DNA from: Paenibacillaceae bacterium
GTDB lineage: Bacteria; Bacillota; Bacilli; Paenibacillales; YIM-B00363
DNA length: 8,949 nucleotides
Reading direction: 5' to 3'
Assembly: GCA_018969805.1 (NCBI GenBank)
Contig: JAGWXQ010000047.1
Span: 1-8,949 of the forward strand
The notes beneath the pieces are model-generated. The model did not search any database, had not been told where the DNA came from, and saw nothing but the letters and a program-made list of their open reading frames with translations. Positions 1 to 7,006 of this stretch are shown piece by piece (position 1 is the first letter of the stretch; the number at the start of each line of letters is the position of its first letter). The position numbers were made by a program, and so were the translations under genes.

Positions 1-1
1 T

Positions 2-529
2 CACAATTCGATTCCGACGGCAGAAGGGGTATTGTACTACGTCATCAAAAACACTGACCACACGATTCATGGCGCGCGCGTCGTCGTATTCGGGTTTGGA
101 CGCACAGGAATGACGATTTGTCGGACGTTTAAAGCGCTTGGTGCGCTTGTATGTGTTGCTGTATATACTGCATCGGAGTATGCACGGGCATCGGAGATGG
201 GCGTTGCACCGTTTTGGGGCACGGAGTCGTTTTGTACGCATATGGCTGAGGCAGACGTGATCGTCAATACAGTTCCGGCACCGATTTTGTCCCCATCGGA
301 GCTCGTACACGTGCGCAAACAAACGTATATTTTGGACATCGCCTCGGCTCCTGGTGGAATTGACTGCGCATTTGCGGCCAAGCGTCAATTGCGTGTCGCG
401 CGTGTACTTGGATTGCCGGCACAGTGTGCGCCGTATACGGCGGGGAAAATCATCGCCTCGGTGTTGTTGCGGCTTATTGATCAACATACTGCGCCACGAT
501 CGCCCGTACGGCAGGAGGATGACAAATGA
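2..529 (+). CDS. dpaA: Dipicolinate synthase subunit A, C-terminal part (5' end cut by the window edge)
   Basis: This is the NAD(P)-binding subunit of dipicolinate synthase, which with DpaB oxidises dihydrodipicolinate (or its precursor from DapA) to dipicolinic acid in the mother cell during sporulation. The reading frame is open from base 2 with no stop upstream, so the TTG at 32 is an internal leucine and not a start; 175 residues are visible of about 300 expected. The visible part starts at the family motif NSIPTAEG, followed by a Rossmann dinucleotide loop GFGRTG (bases 92-109), then INTVP-like (VNTVPAPIL) and LDIASAPGG segments and the C-terminal PYTAGKI region, all matching B. subtilis SpoVFA as I remember it. 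The stop codon overlaps the dpaB start by four bases (ATGA, 526-529), indicating translational coupling of the two subunits. The promoter (sigma-K-dependent in Bacillus) lies outside the window. The identification is firm. Confidence 0.95.
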   Translation, partial: HNSIPTAEGVLYYVIKNTDHTIHGARVVVFGFGRTGMTICRTFKALGALVCVAVYTASEYARASEMGVAPFWGTESFCTHMAEADVIVNTVPAPILSPSELVHVRKQTYILDIASAPGGIDCAFAAKRQLRVARVLGLPAQCAPYTAGKIIASVLLRLIDQHTAPRSPVRQEDDK

Positions 530-1125
530 ACTGGTCTGAGAAAACGATCGGCTTTGCGCTGACAGGATCGCATTGCATGATTGCGGATGTACTGCCCCAG
601 ATTGCTCGGCTCGTGCAAACCGGTGCGCGCGTCGTTCCGATCGTCTCTGAGACGCTCCAGACGACGAGTACGCGCTTTGGCACTTCAGACCAGTGGCAAG
701 ATGAGTTGAAAGCGTTGACGGGACATGATATGATTAAGACGATTGTCGATGCCGAGCCACTTGGGCCGACTCGTTTGCTTGATGTGCTCGTCATCGCACC
801 GTGTACGGGCAATACGCTGAGCAAGCTCGCCAGCGCACAGACCGAAAGTGCAGTGCTCATGGCTGCCAAGGCGCAAATGCGCAATGGCAGACCGATGGTC
901 ATTGCGCTTTCGACAAATGACGGGCTCGGGTTAAATCAGTTCAACATTGCCAAGCTGATGATTATGAAGCACACGTTCTTTGTTCCCTTTGGGCAAGACG
1001 CGCCGCTCCAAAAGCCCAACTCCCTTGTTGCGCGGATGGAGTTGATTGTGGAGACGTGTGCGGCGGCATTGCAGGGTGTGCAGTTGCAACCACTCATTAT
1101 CGAACGATTTGCATATTCAACATGA
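526..1125 (+). CDS. dpaB: Dipicolinate synthase subunit B (flavoprotein-like)
   Basis: The predicted protein is a complete 199 residues, against about 200 for B. subtilis SpoVFB. It is the partner of DpaA and belongs to the flavoprotein/HFCD fold family. Family landmarks are GFALTGSHC near the N-terminus (residues 9-17), the TRFG and LTGHD segments, AEPLGPT, VIAPCTGNTLSKLA, LMAAKAQMRN, ALSTNDGLGLN and FVPFGQD followed by KPNSLVARM. The ATG at 526 has a perfect Shine-Dalgarno sequence AGGAGG at 513-518, seven bases upstream, and overlaps the dpaA stop. The product acts in the mother cell during sporulation; the dipicolinate is later imported into the forespore. Overlap with dpaA and proximity to asd and dapA fit a dipicolinate-supply operon. 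Nothing is truncated or missing. Confidence 0.96.
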   Translation: MNWSEKTIGFALTGSHCMIADVLPQIARLVQTGARVVPIVSETLQTTSTRFGTSDQWQDELKALTGHDMIKTIVDAEPLGPTRLLDVLVIAPCTGNTLSKLASAQTESAVLMAAKAQMRNGRPMVIALSTNDGLGLNQFNIAKLMIMKHTFFVPFGQDAPLQKPNSLVARMELIVETCAAALQGVQLQPLIIERFAYST

Positions 1126-1130
1126 AGAAA

Positions 1131-1145
1131 GAGAGAGGTCGTATG
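1131..1145 (+). promoter_or_regulatory. Ribosome binding site that decides the asd start
   Basis: GAGAGAGG at 1131-1138 lies four bases before the ATG at 1143. The alternative ATG at 1122, which overlaps the dpaB stop as ATGA, has no purine-rich sequence upstream, so 1143 is preferred. The choice changes the N-terminus by only seven residues. Confidence 0.6.
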
Positions 1146-2189
1146 GCATACACACGGAAATGGAATGTTGCTGTCGTCGGAGCGACGGGTGCGGTTGGGC
1201 AACAAATGGTGCGATTGCTCCAATCCAGTGCAATACCGCTTGCAAACGTAGTGCTGTTGTCCTCGCAGCGATCTGCGGGGGCGACCGTGGCGTTTGGAGA
1301 TGCAGAGCTCGTGGTACAGGAGGCGACTCCCGATCAGTTTACGGGCATCGACATCGCGTTGTTTAGTGCGGGGGGTGGTGTGAGCAAGCAGCTCATACCA
1401 GAGGCGGTGCAGCGTGGAGCGGTGTGCATCGACAATACGAGTGCGTACCGTATGGAGCGTGACGTACCGCTTGTCGTCCCTGAAGTAAACGCCCACCGCA
1501 TCGCAGATCATCGGGGCATTATCGCGAATCCAAATTGTTCAACGATCCAGCTCGTCGTCGCACTCAAACCGATCCACGATGTGCTCGGCGTGCGCAGCGT
1601 CGTCGTATCGACGTATCAGGCGGTGTCTGGGGCGGGAGCGCGTGCAGTAGCGGAGACGGTGCGTCAGACGCAAGCGGAGCTGGAAGGACGGAGCGTCACA
1701 CCGGATGTCCTTCCGGTCGCTTCTTTGCCGATCAAGCATCCGATCGCGTTCAATGCGATCCCGCAAATTGATGTGTTTTCATCCAATGGATTTACGTTAG
1801 AAGAATTAAAAATGGTCAATGAGACGAAAAAGATTATGGAAGAAGACATTGCGGTAGCTGCGACGTGTGTGCGTGTCCCTGTGCTCAATGGGCATAGTGA
1901 AAGTGTGCGCATCACGTGCGCGCGTCCGATCGATATCGATGCGGTGCGTACGTTGCTTGCGCAAGCACCCGGTGTCGTCGTTGTGGACGACGTCCAAAAT
2001 CAGCGGTATCCGCTTGCCCGGGATGCATCCGGGTGTCCAGACGTATTTGTCGGGCGCATCCGCCGCGACCTAGATGACGCGCATACGATGCACATGTGGA
2101 TTGTGTCTGACAATTTGCTCAAAGGTGCGGCGTTCAATGCGATGCAAATCGCGGAGCATCTGACGAAGCAAGAGGGGGCGCGTTCGTGA
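1143..2189 (+). CDS. asd: Aspartate-semialdehyde dehydrogenase
   Basis: Catalyses NADPH-dependent reduction of aspartyl phosphate to aspartate 4-semialdehyde, the branch point to diaminopimelate/lysine, dipicolinate, threonine and methionine. It is cytoplasmic. The 348 residues match the 346 or so of B. subtilis Asd. The NADP-binding loop GATGAVG is at residues 13-19, SAGGGVSK at 75-82, the catalytic cysteine in NPNCST is C132, and the substrate-binding arginine and catalytic histidine of TCVRVPVLNGHSES are R244 and H251, with the spacing known from E. coli Asd. NAIPQIDVF is also present (204-212). The start at 1143 is chosen because GAGAGAGG precedes it; ATG 1122 (dpaB-overlapping) would add seven residues. 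The 3' end touches dapA (TGATG). In B. subtilis, dapG follows asd; here dapA follows directly. Confidence 0.96.
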   Translation: MAYTRKWNVAVVGATGAVGQQMVRLLQSSAIPLANVVLLSSQRSAGATVAFGDAELVVQEATPDQFTGIDIALFSAGGGVSKQLIPEAVQRGAVCIDNTSAYRMERDVPLVVPEVNAHRIADHRGIIANPNCSTIQLVVALKPIHDVLGVRSVVVSTYQAVSGAGARAVAETVRQTQAELEGRSVTPDVLPVASLPIKHPIAFNAIPQIDVFSSNGFTLEELKMVNETKKIMEEDIAVAATCVRVPVLNGHSESVRITCARPIDIDAVRTLLAQAPGVVVVDDVQNQRYPLARDASGCPDVFVGRIRRDLDDAHTMHMWIVSDNLLKGAAFNAMQIAEHLTKQEGARS

Positions 2190-3100
2190 TGCCTTGGGGG
2201 CCGCTCGTCACTGCGCTCGTCACGCCGTTTGATCCAGACGGAAATGTATGTGCGCAGCGTTTTGATGCGTTGATGGACCATGTGATTGCGCAGAGCAGTA
2301 CGGGCATCGTCGTCGGGGGTACGACGGGCGAATCACCGACGATTTCGGATGAAGAAAAGGTATTGCTCTATCGGCAGGCGGTGCGTGGGGCAAATCGTCG
2401 TGTGCACGTCATTGCGAGTACAGGGTCCAACGATACTGCGCATACCGTGGAATTGTCGCAGCGGGCACAACAATGTGGTGTTGATGCACTGATGGTCGTC
2501 ACGCCGTATTACAATCGGCCGTCCCAATTGGGCATCATACGGCATGTGCTTGCGGTTGCAGAACGGGTGCCGTTGCCGATTTTGTTGTACAACATTCCAT
2601 CGCGGACAGGCATAGCGATGACGGTCGAGACGGTATGTACGCTCGCGGAGCATCCGCGCATTGTCGCGTTGAAAGATTCGAGTGGCGATGTGGAGTTTGT
2701 ATCAGACATTTGTGCGCAGACGCGCAATTTTTCGGTATACAGTGGTGACGATGCGTTGACGTTGCCGTATATGAGCGTCGGGGCGTGTGGTGTTGTCAGT
2801 GTCGCAAGTCATTTGATCGGTGAGACGATGCGTGTGATGATGAAGGCGCACGCCGACGGCGATGTCGCTCTTGCGGCGCAGTGGCATGCGTCGTTGTTGC
2901 CGATGTTTCGTGGATTGTTTTGTTGTCCACACCGTGTACCAAATCCGGTGCCGATCAAATATGCGTTGCGCATGATGGGTATTGATGTCGGTTCGGTGCG
3001 GTTGCCGCTCGTCGATGTGACGGAAGAGGAGGCGCAGTTTTTGCGGACACTGCTTGCGCAATACGGATTGATCGACGACGAGGACGGCGTGGGTGCATGA
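2189..3100 (+). CDS. dapA: 4-hydroxy-tetrahydrodipicolinate synthase
   Basis: Condenses pyruvate with aspartate semialdehyde to 4-hydroxy-tetrahydrodipicolinate, the precursor of both diaminopimelate/lysine and, through DpaA/DpaB, spore dipicolinate. The protein has 303 residues, slightly longer than the usual 290-295. All key residues of this TIM-barrel aldolase are visible: GGTTGE with T45-T46, PYYNRPSQ with Y107-Y108, the proton-relay tyrosine Y134 and carboxylate-binding R139 in LYNIPSRTG, and the Schiff-base lysine K162 in ALKDSSGD, each one residue offset from E. coli numbering. YSGDDAL follows. The ATG at 2189 shares one base with the asd stop; an in-frame GTG at 2186 is an alternative. 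AGAGGGGG at 2171-2178 could serve either (spacing 10 or 7). Coupling with asd and dpaAB indicates a shared supply role. Confidence 0.95.
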   Translation: MPWGPLVTALVTPFDPDGNVCAQRFDALMDHVIAQSSTGIVVGGTTGESPTISDEEKVLLYRQAVRGANRRVHVIASTGSNDTAHTVELSQRAQQCGVDALMVVTPYYNRPSQLGIIRHVLAVAERVPLPILLYNIPSRTGIAMTVETVCTLAEHPRIVALKDSSGDVEFVSDICAQTRNFSVYSGDDALTLPYMSVGACGVVSVASHLIGETMRVMMKAHADGDVALAAQWHASLLPMFRGLFCCPHRVPNPVPIKYALRMMGIDVGSVRLPLVDVTEEEAQFLRTLLAQYGLIDDEDGVGA

Positions 3101-3126
3101 TAGGGAGGATTGGTTTTTTCGCATGA
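3097..3126 (+). other. Possible nine-codon coupling ORF between dapA and the RNase J gene
   Basis: An ATG at 3097 overlaps the dapA stop as ATGA, and the nine-codon frame (MIGRIGFFA) ends in a TGA at 3124-3126 that overlaps the RNase J ATG as ATGA. A weak GAGGA lies 12 bases upstream. It is too short to judge as a coding gene. It may be coincidence, or it may carry ribosomes across the 22-base gap from dapA to the RNase J start. Confidence 0.2.
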
Positions 3127-4781
3127 AACAAACGGTGCTTGTGTATGCGCTTGGTGGCGTCGGAGAAATGGGCAAAAATATGTATGCTGTCGAAGTCGGC
3201 CACGACATCGTCATCATTGACTGCGGATTAAAGTTTCCAGAGGAAGATATGCTCGGCATTGACATCGTCATTCCAGATGTGGCGTACTTGATCGACCGCA
3301 AAGACGATGTACGGGGCATCATTTTGTCGCACGGACACGAAGACCACATCGGGGGATTGCCGTACGTATTGAAGTCGTTGCCTGTGCCGGTGTATGGTAC
3401 GAGACTGACGATGGGGTTGATTGTGGACGCATTGAAAGATGCACACGTGTACGATGAGCATCGATTGCACATTATTGATGAGGATACGACGCTCGCGCTT
3501 GGGCAGTTGTCCGTCTCTTTTTTTCGTACAAACCACAACATCCCGGACAGTGTCGGTGTCGTCGTGCACACGCATTTGGGTGCTGTTGTATATACGAGCG
3601 ATTTTAAGTTTGATTTTACCCCGGTCAACAACAATACGGCAGACGTGCACAAGATGGCGCATATCGGTGCGCAGGGGGTATTGTGCTTGCTCTCTGAGAG
3701 TACGAATGCGGAGCGGAGTGGACACACGCCATCGGACGAACGCATCGTCGATGATTTTGTCGATGTATTTCATAAAGCAACGCAACGTGTGGTTATCGCA
3801 TCGTTTGCAGCGCATGTACATCGCATTCAGCAAGTATTTCGGGCGGCGCAAAAAACAGGGCGAAAAGTTGCAATTCATGGGGAGAGTATGACGCACGTCG
3901 TCTCGGTAGCGCGCGAATTGGGGTATTTGGACGTGCCTGAGCGTTTGCTCGTCGAGATGGACGAGGCGCATCAGTTGCCAGCGCGGCACGTCGTCATCAT
4001 TACGACGGGGAGCCACGGGGAGCCGATGTCTGCCCTGAGTGCGCAAGCGACAGGACAAAAAATTGAGATCCACAAAGGGGACACGGTCATCGTTGCGGCG
4101 GTGCCGATGCCTGGACATGAGCGCGACATTGGGCGTGTCGTTGATGCGTTGTTTCGCATCGGCGCGCACGTCATTTATGGATCGACGCATTTGACGGGGG
4201 CACACGTATCGGGGCACGGCAATCAAGAGGAGCTCAAGCTTATGTTGAGCCTGATGCAACCGAAGTATGTCGTCCCTGTACATGGGGAGTACCGTATGCT
4301 CAAAGCGCATGCGGCGCTCGCGGTGCAAGTGGGCATTCCGAGAGAACACGTCTTTTTGATTGACAACGGCGATGTCGTTGAATTGTCCGAGGGACAAGGG
4401 AAAAAAGTCGGAAAAATTGCGTGTGGCAACATCTTGATCGATGGGTTGGGCATTGGGGACGTCGGGAATATCGTCTTACGCGATCGAAAGTTGTTGTCGG
4501 AGGACGGCATCGTCGTCATCGTTTTGACGTTGTGCAAACAGCAAGGGACGTTGCTTGCGCAGCCAGATTTATCGACACGGGGCTTTGTGTACGTGCGTGA
4601 AGCGGGTCATTTGCTTGCGGAGGCGACGGCACTGGTCAGTGTGACGTGTACGAAGTTGTTGCAGGAGCGGGTGTCGGAGTGGTCGGTATTGAAAAACCAA
4701 GTGCGGGATACATTGGGTAAGTTTTTGTACGAACAAACAAAGCGGCGACCAATGATTTTGCCGATCATTATGGAAGTGTGA
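3123..4781 (+). CDS. Ribonuclease J family 5'-3' exo-/endoribonuclease (rnjB-position paralogue)
   Basis: Metallo-beta-lactamase/beta-CASP ribonuclease that processes and degrades RNA in the cytoplasm. It has 552 residues, against 555 for B. subtilis RNase J1 and J2. It opens with the family segment ALGGVGEMGKN. The metal site is intact: HGHEDH (H70, H72, D74, H75), H138 in TNHNIPDS, D160 in TSDFKFD and H387 in VPVHGEY. HVSGHG, the phosphate-binding region, is at 361-366. The C-terminus KRRPMILPIIMEV resembles RNase J2. The ATG at 3123 is chosen because it gives the normal family N-terminus; a GTG at 3093 would add ten unusual residues. GGGAGG at 3103-3108 sits 14 bases upstream, a long spacing. 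By position after dapA it corresponds to rnjB, but unlike B. subtilis RnjB, which as I recall has a degenerate site, the catalytic motif is complete. I leave the rnjA/rnjB symbol open. Confidence 0.93.
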   Translation: MKQTVLVYALGGVGEMGKNMYAVEVGHDIVIIDCGLKFPEEDMLGIDIVIPDVAYLIDRKDDVRGIILSHGHEDHIGGLPYVLKSLPVPVYGTRLTMGLIVDALKDAHVYDEHRLHIIDEDTTLALGQLSVSFFRTNHNIPDSVGVVVHTHLGAVVYTSDFKFDFTPVNNNTADVHKMAHIGAQGVLCLLSESTNAERSGHTPSDERIVDDFVDVFHKATQRVVIASFAAHVHRIQQVFRAAQKTGRKVAIHGESMTHVVSVARELGYLDVPERLLVEMDEAHQLPARHVVIITTGSHGEPMSALSAQATGQKIEIHKGDTVIVAAVPMPGHERDIGRVVDALFRIGAHVIYGSTHLTGAHVSGHGNQEELKLMLSLMQPKYVVPVHGEYRMLKAHAALAVQVGIPREHVFLIDNGDVVELSEGQGKKVGKIACGNILIDGLGIGDVGNIVLRDRKLLSEDGIVVIVLTLCKQQGTLLAQPDLSTRGFVYVREAGHLLAEATALVSVTCTKLLQERVSEWSVLKNQVRDTLGKFLYEQTKRRPMILPIIMEV

Positions 4782-4782
4782 C

Positions 4783-6933
4783 ATGCCCCGCCCGCGCAAG
4801 ACGAAGACGGACGTGCGATCGATATTGTGGGAAGAATTTTTTGGGGTAGCACTGATCGCCTTGTCTCTTATTGCACTTATGCGTGCTGGATGGATTGGGG
4901 ACAAGCTGTATGTGTTGTGTGCATCGTTGTTTGGTGTGTTTGGTGTCGGGGTCCCGTTGATCGTGATCGTGTACGCACTGGATCGGTTCGTCGTGCGCCA
5001 GCGTCTTATGTGCCACGTGCCTGCGCGATGGGTGTGGGGGGTCGTGGGCATCGCCGTGGCGATCATGTTGCACGTCCAGCGACAATGGTTGGACGAGCGT
5101 GCGGTGGATGGATGGCGTGCCGTGCTGTACGCATCGTGGGTCGATCGCACTGAAGGTGGCGGGCTGGTCGGCGCGCTCATCGCAGTTGCGGTGACGCTGG
5201 CGATTGGCGATGTTGGTGGATACGTTTTTGAAGGTGTGTTGCTTGTTGGGGCGTTGTTGTTGTTGACGGGGCAGTCGCTTTCTGTGCTCGTGCGCACGTG
5301 CGCTGTGCGTCTCGTGCAGCTGTTCGGTCACGCGCGACGTACGGAGCGGGTGCCCAAGGCGGCACCAAGAAGCAGTCCAGTGCCACCGCCATTGCCGATG
5401 GACGAGCCGATGGACACAGAAATCGTCATTCCCATTACGGCGTATGAGCCGGAGTTGCCCCCGCGTACGGCGCACGAAGAGGCGCACCGTCCATTGGAAG
5501 AAGTAGGGGCGTGGCCGACGGATCAGGCGTATGTGTTGCCGAGCAGCGAATTGCTGACGCGGAGTACCCAAGCAAAGTTGTCGGCGAGTACGGATATTGC
5601 GCGGGATCATGCGCGCAAGCTTGAGGCGACGTTGGACAGTTTTGGGGTCAAGGTGCGCGTACTGCAAGTCGTGCAAGGACCTTCTGTGACGCGGTTTGAA
5701 TTGCAACCAGATGTTGGGGTCAAAGTAAGCCGCATCGTCAGTTTGCAAGACGATATCGCGCTCGCACTGGCTGCGAAAGACATTCGTATGGAAGCACCGA
5801 TTCCAGGGAAATCTGCGATCGGCATTGAAGTGCCCAATCAAGAAGTGGCTGTTGTGACATTGCGGGAAGTGATTGAGTCGGCGGCGTTTGTTGATGCCTC
5901 TGCCAAACTGACGATTGCGCTCGGACGGGACATTGCAGGTGCGCCGATCGTGGCAAACTTGTCCAAAATGCCCCACTTGCTCGTCGCGGGTGCGACGGGC
6001 TCAGGAAAATCGGTATGCATCAACGGCATGATTGCAAGCATGCTGTACAAGGCGACACCACAAGATGTGCGGTTTTTGATGATCGATCCAAAAATGGTCG
6101 AGCTGAATGTATACAATGGCATTCCGCACTTGCTTGCTCCTGTTGTAACGGATGCAAAACGTGCAGCACTCGCCTTAAAAAAAATCGTTGTTGAAATGGA
6201 AAAGCGGTATACGCTGTTTTCGCAAACGAATACGCGCAACATTGAAGGATACAATGCGCTGCAGCAAGGCGAGCACGTGTTGCCGTGGATCGTCGTGATC
6301 GTCGATGAACTTGCGGATTTGATGATGGTTGCTGCAGGCGATGTTGAAGATGCGATTTGCCGTTTGGCACAAATGGCGCGGGCGGCGGGCATCCACTTAA
6401 TTATTGCGACACAGCGGCCGTCGGTTGATGTCATTACGGGGGTCATCAAGGCAAACATTCCTTCGCGCATTGCGTTTGGTGTATCGTCGCAAATCGATTC
6501 ACGCACGATTCTCGATATGGCAGGTGCGGAAAAGCTGCTCGGACGTGGGGACATGCTGTATGTTCCAATCGGCGCATCCAAAGCACAGCGCATCCAAGGG
6601 GCGTACGTATCCGATCAAGAAGTGGAAGCGCTCGTGGCGCATTGTGCACGGCAAGCGCAAGCGCAATTTGTCGCGGACATCGTCCCTGAACACAGTGCAA
6701 CACAGGCACACGATGCACCGCGCGATGCGTTGTTTGATCAGGCAGCGCGCACGATTATTGAAGCAAAACAAGCATCGGCTTCGTTGTTGCAGCGCAAGCT
6801 GCGTGTCGGATACGCGCGCGCAGCGCGGTTGATCGATGAGCTGGAAGCACATTCCGTCATTGGACGTGCGGACGGTGCAAAGCCTCGGGACGTTCTGATG
6901 ACATTAGAGTCGTTTGAACAGTCGCAGCAGTGA
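4783..6933 (+). CDS. spoIIIE: FtsK/SpoIIIE family DNA translocase
   Basis: Membrane-anchored, septum-located ATPase that pumps double-stranded DNA; SpoIIIE moves the chromosome into the forespore. It has 716 residues, shorter than the roughly 790 of B. subtilis SpoIIIE. The N-terminus holds four or five hydrophobic segments (about 19-37, 44-67, 83-98, 127-142 and 148-163), then a polar, proline-rich linker (about 185-260). The alpha/beta motor follows, with Walker A GATGSGKS at 403-410, DPKMVELNVYNGIPHLL, Walker B ending in D508-E509 (VDELADLMM) and ATQRPSVDVITG. The winged-helix gamma domain that reads DNA orientation sequences is at about 647-705. The ATG at 4783 is one base after the RNase J stop, with a weak GGAAG upstream, implying read-through translation. 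tepA, present between these genes in B. subtilis, is absent. Locus and length favour spoIIIE, but sequence alone cannot exclude a dual FtsK role. Confidence 0.94.
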   Translation: MPRPRKTKTDVRSILWEEFFGVALIALSLIALMRAGWIGDKLYVLCASLFGVFGVGVPLIVIVYALDRFVVRQRLMCHVPARWVWGVVGIAVAIMLHVQRQWLDERAVDGWRAVLYASWVDRTEGGGLVGALIAVAVTLAIGDVGGYVFEGVLLVGALLLLTGQSLSVLVRTCAVRLVQLFGHARRTERVPKAAPRSSPVPPPLPMDEPMDTEIVIPITAYEPELPPRTAHEEAHRPLEEVGAWPTDQAYVLPSSELLTRSTQAKLSASTDIARDHARKLEATLDSFGVKVRVLQVVQGPSVTRFELQPDVGVKVSRIVSLQDDIALALAAKDIRMEAPIPGKSAIGIEVPNQEVAVVTLREVIESAAFVDASAKLTIALGRDIAGAPIVANLSKMPHLLVAGATGSGKSVCINGMIASMLYKATPQDVRFLMIDPKMVELNVYNGIPHLLAPVVTDAKRAALALKKIVVEMEKRYTLFSQTNTRNIEGYNALQQGEHVLPWIVVIVDELADLMMVAAGDVEDAICRLAQMARAAGIHLIIATQRPSVDVITGVIKANIPSRIAFGVSSQIDSRTILDMAGAEKLLGRGDMLYVPIGASKAQRIQGAYVSDQEVEALVAHCARQAQAQFVADIVPEHSATQAHDAPRDALFDQAARTIIEAKQASASLLQRKLRVGYARAARLIDELEAHSVIGRADGAKPRDVLMTLESFEQSQQ

Positions 6934-6964
6934 CGCATAGGCGTGCGCGTGTTCATCCATACTA
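6934..6964 (+). promoter_or_regulatory. Predicted sigma-G (forespore) promoter of sleB
   Basis: The -10 element CATACTA (6958-6964) is a perfect match to the sigma-G consensus. GCATA at 6935-6939 fits the GYATR -35 element, with 18 bases between. The -35 lies immediately after the spoIIIE stop. Transcription would begin near 6971, about 33 bases before the sleB ATG. sleB is sigma-G dependent in B. subtilis, so the match agrees with known biology. Confidence 0.75.
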
Positions 6965-6988
6965 TTTCCCGTAGTTATGTGCGCGGGG

Positions 6989-7006
6989 AAAGGATGGAAT
7001 GTCATG
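6989..7006 (+). promoter_or_regulatory. Ribosome binding site that decides the sleB start
   Basis: AAAGGA at 6989-6994 is nine bases before the in-frame ATG at 7004. The longer in-frame start at 6977 would put nine extra residues before the signal peptide, and its upstream region has no Shine-Dalgarno sequence. Confidence 0.65.

Noticed and set aside
32..34. TTG at 32 as the start of the first gene
   Set aside because: The frame stays open to base 2 and the upstream residues NSIPTAEG are a conserved internal DpaA segment, so the gene begins before the window.
1056..1142. Upstream extension of asd to the ATG at 1056 or 1122
   Set aside because: The 1056 extension lies inside dpaB and adds residues not found in Asd. 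The ATG at 1122 has no Shine-Dalgarno sequence, whereas 1143 does.
2702..3745. Minus-strand open frame of 347 codons across the dapA/RNase J junction
   Set aside because: It spans two genuine genes on the other strand, has low-complexity composition and no motif or ribosome binding site.
3228..4397. Minus-strand open frame of 389 codons opposite the RNase J gene
   Set aside because: Same reasoning: no recognisable motif, skewed R/H composition, and complete overlap with a well supported gene.
4768..5976. Long minus-strand open frame of 402 codons opposite spoIIIE
   Set aside because: It is antisense to a clearly conserved gene, its translation is rich in R, H and Q without family motifs, and it is explained by the GC-rich codon use of the real gene.
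6965..6991. TTTCCC/GGGAAA inverted repeat before sleB as a hairpin hiding the ribosome binding site
   Set aside because: The predicted start of transcription is near 6971, so the TTTCCC arm would not be in the sigma-G transcript, and the loop would be long at 15 bases.
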